In this document: positions 34,035 through 41,806 of the stretch, piece after piece
Position numbering within the stretch: the first letter of the stretch is position 1
How the letters are laid out: every line of letters begins with the position of its first letter
Source of the DNA: Sinanaerobacter sp. ZZT-01
GTDB lineage: Bacteria; Bacillota; Clostridia; Peptostreptococcales; Anaerovoracaceae
Reading direction: 5' to 3'
NCBI RefSeq assembly: GCF_035621135.1
Contig: NZ_CP141728.1
Location: forward strand, 1,364,001-1,428,000
Length of the DNA: 64,000 bases
Notes under the pieces: model-generated
What the model was told of the DNA's origin: nothing
The model's database searches: none
The model's input: only the letters and a program-made list of their open reading frames with translations
Program-made: the position numbers and the translations under genes

Positions 34035-34367
34035 TATTAATTTTATGTCTGTTTATGTAGTATAAAAAATTACGTAGACAGCTAAGAGGGAAGCAGGTTA
34101 CATTCCTGCGCGGTCCCGCCGCTGTAATCGCAGAATCTTTACTTTAAATCATTTGAATTGACCACTGGAAAACCGGGAAGGGAAGTGAAGATGCAGGAGA
34201 ATTAATTTCTCCAGAAGCGTAAGCCAGAAGACCTACATAAAATAGAAGTGCATTCCACGGGTTTTTGGAGGAAAAAAGAGTAAAATAAAAAAGGTTGCTC
34301 TGTTTTTTCAGTGCGCAAATTAAGCAGAAATACGGCTGTGGCAGAAATGTCACAGTTTTTTTTTATT
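34035..34367 (+). promoter_or_regulatory. Cobalamin riboswitch 3 with terminator
   Basis: The canonical core is present: AGAGGGAAGCAGGTTACATTCC, GCGGTCCCGCCGCTGTAATC, CCACTGGAAAACCGGGAAGG and AAGCCAGAAGACCTACAT. The platform repeats that of riboswitch 2 (GCATTCCACGGGTTTTTGGAGG and then CTGTGGCA-GAAA-TGTCACAG at 34336-34355 with nine Ts). High ligand should stop transcription before the operon of the DUF2292, toroid, DUF4430 and ECF genes. Confidence 0.93.
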
Positions 34368-34494
34368 CTGTAGGAACTATCAAAAAAACGGATTCGCTTC
34401 AATCATAGGAATTATTATCCAAAGATTGATACACAGTTTAATAAACTTTGCAGTAAAAAATATTTTTATGGACATAAAAGGAGGAGAAAAAAAG

Positions 34495-34650
34495 ATGGAA
34501 CAACCTTTAGTTGACTTGAGTGTAACAAGAAAAGAAGAAGCAAATCTCTTAGCTTTAATTCGTGAAATCAAATATGGTGAATTACGTGTAATTATTCACG
34601 ATGGAAAACCTATACGGGTAGAAGATATACGTAAAAGCATTAAACTTTAA
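34495..34650 (+). CDS. DUF2292 (YezD-like) small protein
   Basis: The 51-residue protein has the DUF2292 pattern: EEANLLALIREIKYGELRVIIHDGKP and a basic end. Its B. subtilis relative YezD has no settled function. An excellent AAAGGAGGAG lies eight bases before this ATG, so the longer in-frame start inside the leader is rejected. It is the first gene after riboswitch 3 and 20 bases before the toroid protein gene. A role in corrinoid metabolism is suggested only by that position. Confidence 0.8.
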   Translation: MEQPLVDLSVTRKEEANLLALIREIKYGELRVIIHDGKPIRVEDIRKSIKL

Positions 34651-34682
34651 TTTTTATACGCTTAATAGAAATGGGTGATCAA

Positions 34683-36602
34683 TTGAAAGGACTAGGAAGG
34701 CAGATCATGGCTGTGCTGCTGTGCATGGTCATGGTGGCTGCGGCGATGCCTCTATGGGTGCATGCTGCTGGGCATAAAGCGTATAGTACAGCGGAGCTGG
34801 AAGAAATCATACAAGGCATTATAGATTGGAAAAAATTAGATAACGGTTCTACACTGGATGGCTATCTCATGAATGATGCATACCTCGAATTGGCAGGGAC
34901 GACGCCGGGAGATTGGTATCAGGTCGGAATGGGAAGATTTGGATATAAAGATGACTATGCAGGATATTTGGCGGTTATCAAAGAAAAGGTGCAGGATCGT
35001 TATAAGACCTCTGCGAAATTGAGTGCAGCGAAAGCTACGGAATGGCATCGAATTTCCCTTGCAATCTTGGCATCTGGCGGAGATCCAACAAAAGCAGGCA
35101 CTGATACAAACGGAAATGTAATTAACCTCATTGCTGACGGAACGTATAACCGGGGGAAAACCACCTCCTTAGGAAAGCAAGGAATCAATGGATGGATATG
35201 GGGTTTGATAGCACTGGATTCAAAGCGTTATTCTGTGCCCGCGGGTGCACGTGACAGCAGAGACTCTATGATTAAGGAAATTTTAAGCCGTCAGCTTTCA
35301 GACGGCGGATTTACTTTATATGGAAATGCTTCTGATCCGGATATCACGGCGATGGCACTACAGTCTCTGGCACCGTATTATAACAGGGAGAAGGCATATA
35401 CATATAGCAATAAGGCATCTGGAAAATCCGTGACGAAAAAGGTACGCCAAGTTGTGGATGAAGCAGTCAGCTGTCTTTCAAAGATGCAGCTTGCAACAGG
35501 AGATTATGATAGCTGGGGTACGAAAAATGTGGAAAGCACCACACAGGTAGCGGTGGCATTATGCTCTCTTGGAATTAACGTTCAAACGGACAGTCGCTTT
35601 ATTAAAAACGGAAACACCCTTCTTGATGGAATTATGCTTTATCGGATGGCGGATGGCGGGTTTGTACATTCCTATACTTATGATGCAGATAATCCGACCT
35701 CCCTGCCGACAGAATCAAATACAATGGCCAGCGAACAAACCTTATATACACTGACTGCTGTTTGGCGGCAGGCAAAAGGAATGCGCACACTATATGATTT
35801 TCGGTCAGAACAAAGCGCAAGCCTGAAAAATCAAATCCGTACATTAGAAAAAGAAATCAACGCTTTAGAGAGTTCTCCAACGAAAGCAAAAATCAATGAG
35901 CTCGTAAAAAAATACGAAGCGATACCAGAGAGTGAACAGTGTTATGTATATAATTACTATAAACTTTCCGATGCGGCGGCAAAGGGCGGTATTGAAGTAA
36001 AAAAAGAACCTGCAGAGCCTGAAACAGAGGAAGCGGAAGAAACAGAAAAAGAAGAACAGGAAAGTGTTTTACTGTATTTCAGTGATGCAGATAAGCGAAA
36101 AGTGGACGCATTGCCGAAGGAGCTGACGACAGAGCAGTATGTGGATGTCATCAAGCTGCTTGATAAGCTTGAGAAGTCGGAGGATTTTGATAAGAAAAAA
36201 GAATACAAGGATAAGCTCACAAGTATAAAAAAGGAAATTTTGGCGATTCAGAAGGAGATTGACAGCATAAATAAAGATGTTAAGAAGAACCTTTATCCAT
36301 TTGAGAAAATATCCTTAGCAGACTGGGGAACTGTCCATAGTATCGTAAATCGATATGAGAATCTGAGTACGTACGACCAAAAGAAGATTTTACGTTGGGA
36401 TGATGTTGTAAAAACGAAAACGCAGGTCGACAATTTACTTCGGGCTGTCCTTATTACAGCTATATTGGGGCTTCTTTCAATAATCAGTGCGGTGTGGATT
36501 ATAAAGCATATAAAAAAGAGAAAGAATCACAAGGCAAATGCTATGTTAGCACTTGAAAAGGAATATGAAGAGAAAGAAAAACAAGAAGGGAAAGGCGCAT
36601 GA
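34683..36602 (+). CDS. Secreted, C-terminally membrane-anchored alpha/alpha-toroid protein
   Basis: After a signal peptide ending near VHA-AG, residues about 35-370 form toroid repeats of the prenyltransferase/squalene-cyclase type (INGWIWGLIALDS, RQLSDGGFTLYG, YRMADGGFVHSY). Next is a long charged helical stretch (about 380-600, acidic near 440-470), then a membrane helix (about 605-625) and a Lys/Glu-rich cytoplasmic tail. The toroid is the fold of the transcobalamin alpha-domain. The TTG start after GGGTGAT is preferred to an ATG four codons earlier with no good site. It overlaps the following DUF4430 gene at ATGA, suggesting two halves of one binding protein. Confidence 0.75.
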   Translation: MKGLGRQIMAVLLCMVMVAAAMPLWVHAAGHKAYSTAELEEIIQGIIDWKKLDNGSTLDGYLMNDAYLELAGTTPGDWYQVGMGRFGYKDDYAGYLAVIKEKVQDRYKTSAKLSAAKATEWHRISLAILASGGDPTKAGTDTNGNVINLIADGTYNRGKTTSLGKQGINGWIWGLIALDSKRYSVPAGARDSRDSMIKEILSRQLSDGGFTLYGNASDPDITAMALQSLAPYYNREKAYTYSNKASGKSVTKKVRQVVDEAVSCLSKMQLATGDYDSWGTKNVESTTQVAVALCSLGINVQTDSRFIKNGNTLLDGIMLYRMADGGFVHSYTYDADNPTSLPTESNTMASEQTLYTLTAVWRQAKGMRTLYDFRSEQSASLKNQIRTLEKEINALESSPTKAKINELVKKYEAIPESEQCYVYNYYKLSDAAAKGGIEVKKEPAEPETEEAEETEKEEQESVLLYFSDADKRKVDALPKELTTEQYVDVIKLLDKLEKSEDFDKKKEYKDKLTSIKKEILAIQKEIDSINKDVKKNLYPFEKISLADWGTVHSIVNRYENLSTYDQKKILRWDDVVKTKTQVDNLLRAVLITAILGLLSIISAVWIIKHIKKRKNHKANAMLALEKEYEEKEKQEGKGA

Positions 36603-37159
36603 AAAAAGACTTGTTAGCATTGGGCTTCATCATTCTTGCCATTGCTCTTATTCTATCAGGAACCAAATTTCAGACCGTGGATGAGTACTATTTGACGCAT
36701 ATTGATGATATCACAGCTGATTCAAAAACAGTGACCATCAGCATTCGCTGTGAGACGATACGGGATAATTGGAATAATCTTGTGCCAGAACTGCAGTCTG
36801 ATGAATTTGTCCCACAAGATGGTGTTATTTTACCGGAAACAACGTATGTACTTCGTGAAGGAGATACCGCATTTGATATTATTGACCGTGCTGTTCGTTA
36901 TAATAAAATTCAAATGGAATACCAAGGGGCAAATTTGAACAGCTATGGAAGTGTATACATTCAAGGCATTCATTATTTATATGAATTTTCATGCGGTCCT
37001 TTAAGCGGATGGATGTATCGAGTTAATGGTGTATTCCCGAACTATGGCTGCAGTAAATACGAATTAAAGAACGGAGATAAAATTGAATGGGTCTATACCT
37101 GCGATTTAGGCAGAGATGTAGGCTGCGTTTGGATGGGAGGAGAGTGGAACGGACAATGA
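36599..37159 (+). CDS. Membrane-anchored DUF4430 protein
   Basis: The 186-residue protein has an N-terminal hydrophobic anchor or signal (about residues 6-22). A DUF4430 domain (about 75-180) follows, with LREGDTAFDII, PLSGWMYRVNGVFPNYG and LKNGDKIEWVYT. This corresponds to the transcobalamin beta-domain, which holds the upper face of the corrin ring. Starts and stops overlap as ATGA with both neighbours, the toroid gene and the ECF T component, so production of the three is tightly coupled. I infer a corrinoid-binding partner for the ECF transporter. Confidence 0.85.
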   Translation: MKKDLLALGFIILAIALILSGTKFQTVDEYYLTHIDDITADSKTVTISIRCETIRDNWNNLVPELQSDEFVPQDGVILPETTYVLREGDTAFDIIDRAVRYNKIQMEYQGANLNSYGSVYIQGIHYLYEFSCGPLSGWMYRVNGVFPNYGCSKYELKNGDKIEWVYTCDLGRDVGCVWMGGEWNGQ

Positions 37160-38037
37160 GACTATTTTCATCGTATCATCCCGGTGTACTGCTTGTATAC
37201 TTTATAGGTGTGATTGGGATCAGCATGTTTACAATGAATCCGCTTTTGCTAGCGGTTTCTTTACTAGGGGCACTTGGATTTGCTGTTCAGTTAGAAAACA
37301 GGAAGGCTGTTGCTATGAGCTTTACTTTCTATATTCCGATGTTTTTTCTGATAGCAATTACCAATCCGCTGTTTAGTCACAATGGAGTGACTCCATTGTT
37401 TTTTTTAAACGATCAGCCGATTACGCTAGAAGCAATTCTTTATGGAGCAGCGATCGGAGGCATGATTATTTCTGTCATGTATTGGTGTCGCTGTTACAAC
37501 CTGATTATGACATCCGATAAATTTATTTATCTGTTTGGGAAGGCCATCCCAAAGCTCAGCTTGGTTATTTCCATGGCAATTCGATTTGTGCCTTTGTTTA
37601 TCAAACAGATTAAGCACATCAACACCGTTCAAAAGACGATGGGAATCTATGCAACCAAGGGCGTTGCAGACCGTATTTTAAGCGGCTTTCGCATTTTTTC
37701 GGCGATGATTACATGGTCACTGGAGAATGCCGTAGATACGGCGGCATCTATGCGTGCCAGAGGGTATGGGTTGCCTGGGCGGACAAACTTCTCCCTCTTC
37801 CGTTTCACATTAAAAGATGGAATTCTGCTCAGTATTCTTGCTTTCCTTTTCAGTATTGTATTAATCGGAAGCAGCTTAGGGGTATTAGACTATTCCTTTT
37901 ATCCCAGAATGTCGTCTATTCAGATCAGCCCTGTATCGGTGATCGCTTATGCTGCATTAGTGATCTTATTATTCATTCCTTTTGTAGTTGAAGTAGAGGA
38001 AAACAGAAAATGGAATTATTACATATTAAAAATTTAG
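37156..38037 (+). CDS. ECF transporter T component (EcfT/CbiQ-like)
   Basis: The 293-residue membrane protein has about six helices and the coupling motifs of EcfT proteins. IRFVPLFIKQIKHI comes first, followed by AASMRARGYGLPGRT with its Ala-Arg-Gly. It transmits ATP hydrolysis to the substrate-binding S protein. The ATG at this position overlaps the DUF4430 stop (ATGA); the longer frame runs into that gene and is rejected. Its 3' end overlaps the ATPase gene by 28 bases. Confidence 0.9.
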   Translation: MRLFSSYHPGVLLVYFIGVIGISMFTMNPLLLAVSLLGALGFAVQLENRKAVAMSFTFYIPMFFLIAITNPLFSHNGVTPLFFLNDQPITLEAILYGAAIGGMIISVMYWCRCYNLIMTSDKFIYLFGKAIPKLSLVISMAIRFVPLFIKQIKHINTVQKTMGIYATKGVADRILSGFRIFSAMITWSLENAVDTAASMRARGYGLPGRTNFSLFRFTLKDGILLSILAFLFSIVLIGSSLGVLDYSFYPRMSSIQISPVSVIAYAALVILLFIPFVVEVEENRKWNYYILKI

Positions 38038-39713
38038 AATTTACATATCCAGATGAAAGGGAAAAGGCTTTAAAGGGAGTGGATCTTACCATACAAGATG
38101 GAGAGTTTGTTGTAATTTGCGGGCAGTCCGGCTGCGGAAAAACAACATTGCTACGTCTTTTAAAAAGAGAAATTGCTCCTTCGGGTGAGCAGTCCGGAAC
38201 CATTCGCTATATGGGAAGACTTCTCTCTGAGCTGCAAGATCGAATTGCAGCATGCGAAATTGGTTATGTTATGCAAAATCCCGAAAGTCAGATTGTGATG
38301 GATAAAGTTTGGCATGAACTGGCTTTTGGTCTTGAAAATATGGGAGTTTCTACACCTGAAATTCGAAGAAGAGTCGGTGAAATGGCCAGCTTTTTTGGCA
38401 TTCAGACTTGGTTTCGAAATCAGACCGCAGATTTATCCGGCGGACAAAAACAGCTGTTAAATTTAGCATCTATTATGGTAATGCATCCGAAAGTGCTTAT
38501 TTTGGATGAACCAACCAGCCAATTGGACCCGATTGGAGCATCTGAATTTATTTCAACATTGCAAAAGTTAAATAAAGAGCTTGGCTTGACCATTCTTTTA
38601 GTCGAGCATCGTCTGGAAGAGGTCTTTCCTATTGCCGACAAGGTTGTTGTCATGGAACAGGGCCGTGTTCTTGCTTGTGATACACCTGAAAATGTAGGGA
38701 AAAAGTTAAAGTACGTCAGCGGCGAACACCAGATGCTGATGGGTCTTCCGAGTGCCGTACGCATTTATAATCAGCTGAATGTTGAAGATGCTTGTCCATT
38801 GACAGTCAGAGACGGAAGGGATTTTCTTTCTAGGAATTTTAAAAACAGAAAGACTTATCTTGTGCGTGAAGGAGTAAGCAAAAAAAGAACAGAAGCGCCA
38901 ATCGTAAGGTTGAAAGAGGCATGGTTTCGCTATGAAAGAGAATTGCCGGATGTGTTGCGAGGTGTCGATTTGGAGGTGTATTCCGGAGAAACCTTTTGCA
39001 TTTTAGGCGGAAATGGAACCGGAAAGACGACGACGCTAAAAGTTATTTCGGGACAAGCGCGAGCCTATCGCGGTAAGGTAGAGATTCAGGGGAAGAATAT
39101 AAAACAATATAAGGGTATTGAGTTATATCGCCATAACATCGCATTGCTCCCGCAGAATCCACAGTCTGCTTTTGTGAAATCGGCAGTAGAAGAAGATTTA
39201 AGAGAAGTATGTAAAGCTATGAATTACAAAAAAGAAGAGGGAGAATCCCTGATAGCGGATATTACAGAAAAGCTTGGAATTTCTCATTTAATGAAAAAGC
39301 ACCCCTACGATTTAAGCGGTGGAGAACAGCAGAAAGCGGCATTAGCAAAAATGCTTTTATTGAAGCCCAAAATTCTTTTGCTTGACGAGCCGACAAAAGG
39401 AATCGATGCGTATTCAAAGCAAATTTTACGAACGATTTTAGGTGATTTAAAACAAGAGGGAATTACAGTAATTATTGTGACGCATGATGTGGAATTTGCG
39501 GCTCTGTGTGCAGACCGATGTGCGATGTTTTTTGATGGGGAGGTTGTTTCTGTCGATGAGCCAAATGCCTTTTTTTCTACCAATACCTTTTATACAACCG
39601 CAGCAAGTCGTATTTCCAGGCATATGTTTGAAAATGCGGTGACTTGTGAAGATGTGGTTGCTCTTTGCCTGGAAAATGGATTGAAGGAAAGGGGGGATCA
39701 AGTTGGAGCATAG
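38010..39713 (+). CDS. ECF transporter ATPase, two ABC domains fused
   Basis: The 567-residue protein joins two ABC ATPases. The first has Walker A GQSGCGKTT (38-46), Q-loop YVMQNPESQ, signature LSGGQKQ and Walker B LILDEPTSQLDP. The second, from about residue 305, has GGNGTGKTTT, LLPQNPQSAF, LSGGEQQKAAL and ILLLDEPTKGID. It thus replaces the separate EcfA1/EcfA2 pair. Placed between T and S genes it completes a dedicated (group I-like) ECF transporter. The S gene begins inside its last codons. Confidence 0.92.
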   Translation: MELLHIKNLEFTYPDEREKALKGVDLTIQDGEFVVICGQSGCGKTTLLRLLKREIAPSGEQSGTIRYMGRLLSELQDRIAACEIGYVMQNPESQIVMDKVWHELAFGLENMGVSTPEIRRRVGEMASFFGIQTWFRNQTADLSGGQKQLLNLASIMVMHPKVLILDEPTSQLDPIGASEFISTLQKLNKELGLTILLVEHRLEEVFPIADKVVVMEQGRVLACDTPENVGKKLKYVSGEHQMLMGLPSAVRIYNQLNVEDACPLTVRDGRDFLSRNFKNRKTYLVREGVSKKRTEAPIVRLKEAWFRYERELPDVLRGVDLEVYSGETFCILGGNGTGKTTTLKVISGQARAYRGKVEIQGKNIKQYKGIELYRHNIALLPQNPQSAFVKSAVEEDLREVCKAMNYKKEEGESLIADITEKLGISHLMKKHPYDLSGGEQQKAALAKMLLLKPKILLLDEPTKGIDAYSKQILRTILGDLKQEGITVIIVTHDVEFAALCADRCAMFFDGEVVSVDEPNAFFSTNTFYTTAASRISRHMFENAVTCEDVVALCLENGLKERGDQVGA

Positions 39714-40404
39714 AGAAGAAAAATTAAGAAAATTTATAAGTTACTTCATTATTTTGATCGCAATTCCGCTTGTAATTGCAATCGGTGTGAAACTTTTTAA
39801 TGATAGAAAATATAATTTAATCTCCATTATAATAGTATTTTTATCCTGTATTCCCTTTTTTCTCTCATTTGAAAAGAGGAATCCAAAACCGACAGAAATG
39901 ATATTGATCGCCGTTATGACGGCGATTTCTGTTGTTGGGCGTTTTATTTTTGCACCAATTCCCGGTTTCAAACCTGTGACGGCAATTACCATAATTACGG
40001 CAATCTATTTTGGACCACAGGCAGGTTTTTTGACAGGAGCATTGACGGCAGTCGTTTCTAATATTCTCTTTGGACAAGGACCTTGGACTCCCTTTCAAAT
40101 GTTTGTATGGGGTATTTTAGGATTTGTGGGTGGAATCCTTGCAAAGCATGGATGGCTAAATAAAAAGAGTCAACTTGCTGTTTATGGAATCATTGCCGGT
40201 GCGGCATTTTCTTTAATGATGGATATATGGACGGTACTTGCGATAGATGGGCATTTTAATCTATTGCGATATCAGGTTGCGATTGTATCATCCTTACCGT
40301 TTATGGTAATCTATGCAATATCAAATGTGGTCTTCTTGGTAGTTTTGATAAAGCCTATCGGGGAAAAATTGGAACGAGTTAAGAAGAAATATGACTTAAA
40401 GTAA
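39703..40404 (+). CDS. ECF transporter S component, probably for cobalamin or a precursor
   Basis: The 233-residue protein has about six membrane helices. It carries the S-component-like core GRFIFAPIPGFKPVTAITII and GPQAGFLTGALTAVVSNILFG. S proteins bind the vitamin and dock on T-A-A. The TTG start follows GGGGGG and overlaps the ATPase stop. Ligand identity is inferred from cobalamin riboswitch 3 and the DUF4430 genes in the same operon, not from sequence alone. It is the last gene before a terminator. Confidence 0.82.
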   Translation: MEHREEKLRKFISYFIILIAIPLVIAIGVKLFNDRKYNLISIIIVFLSCIPFFLSFEKRNPKPTEMILIAVMTAISVVGRFIFAPIPGFKPVTAITIITAIYFGPQAGFLTGALTAVVSNILFGQGPWTPFQMFVWGILGFVGGILAKHGWLNKKSQLAVYGIIAGAAFSLMMDIWTVLAIDGHFNLLRYQVAIVSSLPFMVIYAISNVVFLVVLIKPIGEKLERVKKKYDLK

Positions 40405-40526
40405 TGATAGGAACTGGTCGAAAAAAAAGAAGTCGGATGCAGAGGATTCTAAAATGAGTTTAAGGCAGCAAGGAGAGAAGGAAGCGGCAGGTATAAAATT
40501 TAAATAATAACAGAATTATAAAAGTT

Positions 40527-40566
40527 AAAAGAGAGTGTGAAACGCTGAATCCACACTCTCTTTTTA
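40527..40566 (+). terminator. Terminator of the ECF operon
   Basis: AGAGAGTGTG and CACACTCTCT form a perfect 10-bp stem with a 12-base loop and five Ts after it. The 190-base gap it lies in holds no convincing gene. Confidence 0.82.
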
Positions 40567-40594
40567 CATTTAATTTTAATTTACTATATTTAGA

Positions 40595-41488
40595 TTATTT
40601 TTTCCAAACAACTTGATTTCGCCCATAGGATTTTGCCTTATAAAGCATATGGTCAATATGATTCATGAAATCAAGAAGAAAATCACACTCATTTGGGATA
40701 ATGGTAACCCCTCCAATACTGATTGTTACGACATTGCTAGCCTTTGAACCGAGGTTTGGGAGGGATTGATTAAAAACATTTTTACATACTTGATCGGCAA
40801 TTCGTTCAGCTTCCTTTGCATACACATTTGGAAGGATAAAAACAAACTCTTCGCCGCCATAGCGAGCGACATAGTTGTTATTGCTAGGAAGTGCTTCTTG
40901 AATCGCAGAAGAAACTAGTTTTAATACATGATCTCCTTCTTGATGCCCATAGGTGTCATTTACATTCTTAAAATAATCGATGTCTGCCATAGCAATAGAA
41001 AGAGGCGTCTGATTTTCCAGTGCATCATTCCATTTTTCCCGAACAAAGCGTTCATAGCTGCGTCGATTATGGAGGCCGGTGAGCGTATCCAGCAACAGCT
41101 CATTTTCAATTGTTTTTTGATGTAAATAAGAGTCTACATGCGTTCGTACTCTCGCTTTGACGATATTTTGGTTATAGGGTTTTGTAATATAATCAACGGC
41201 ACCCGCAAGCAGAGCCCTTTCTTCTGTTTCAATACTAGCCAAACCCGTCAAGAAAATAACAGGAATACGGCTTACTTTATCATTTTTCTGCAATTCTTCT
41301 AAAACTTTAAAACCATTCATCTCAGGCATTTCAATATCAAGAAGAATAAGAGAAGGTAATTGCTGGATTGCCAATTGAATTCCTTCTTTACCGGATTGTG
41401 CTGAAATGATATGATAGTCATTTTGCAAAAAAGAGGCTAAAGTTTGGATATTAAATGAGCTGTCGTCAATTGCTAATATTGTTTCCAT
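40595..41488 (-). CDS. Response regulator with GGDEF diguanylate cyclase domain
   Basis: The 297-residue protein has a receiver domain (about 1-120; D8/D9, phosphorylation site D51 in LLDIEMP, Lys in YITKPY) and a GGDEF domain (about 130-295). The active site is intact (ARYGGEEFVFILP), so it should make cyclic-di-GMP when activated. No RxxD inhibitory site precedes the GGEEF motif. No partner kinase is adjacent. It stands alone between terminator and divergent DNA repair genes. Confidence 0.92.
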   Translation of the reverse strand: METILAIDDSSFNIQTLASFLQNDYHIISAQSGKEGIQLAIQQLPSLILLDIEMPEMNGFKVLEELQKNDKVSRIPVIFLTGLASIETEERALLAGAVDYITKPYNQNIVKARVRTHVDSYLHQKTIENELLLDTLTGLHNRRSYERFVREKWNDALENQTPLSIAMADIDYFKNVNDTYGHQEGDHVLKLVSSAIQEALPSNNNYVARYGGEEFVFILPNVYAKEAERIADQVCKNVFNQSLPNLGSKASNVVTISIGGVTIIPNECDFLLDFMNHIDHMLYKAKSYGRNQVVWKK

Positions 41489-41715
41489 TTAATTTCACCA
41501 TTTTCTATATCGCTCAATATAGATTTGCATTATAATATTTTATTTGCCTTCAAATTCATTGAGGATATTTATTTATACTTATAAAATATTTTATGTATTA
41601 CATCATTATTATGCGCCACTTATTATTAATTTACGCGCCTCTTAAAAAAGAGAAATAATGGCTTATTTCAACTAAAAAGATGAAGATAAAAAGAAGTAAA
41701 ATACATAAAAAGGAA

Positions 41716-41761
41716 TTGAACATTTGTTCTGATTTGGATATAATAAATAGAACAAACGTTT
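41716..41761 (+). promoter_or_regulatory. Promoter with two LexA (SOS) boxes
   Basis: TTGAAC (41716-41721) and TATAAT (41739-41744) are spaced by 17 bases. GAAC-ATTT-GTTC (41718-41729) overlaps the -35, and GAAC-AAAC-GTTT (41750-41761) covers the transcription start; centres are 32 bases apart. Both fit the Gram-positive LexA box GAAC-N4-GTTY. The rest of the 318-base gap (41489-41806) shows no gene. SOS control of the downstream repair pair is inferred. Confidence 0.82.
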
Positions 41762-41806
41762 TATTGAACGGAAAAAGAGTATTTAAAAAGAGAGAAGGAA
41801 AAAGCG

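Noticed and set aside
40453-40506. 17-codon frame MSLRQQGEKEAAG after the ECF operon
   Set aside because: Very short, no ribosome binding site, and no supporting context.
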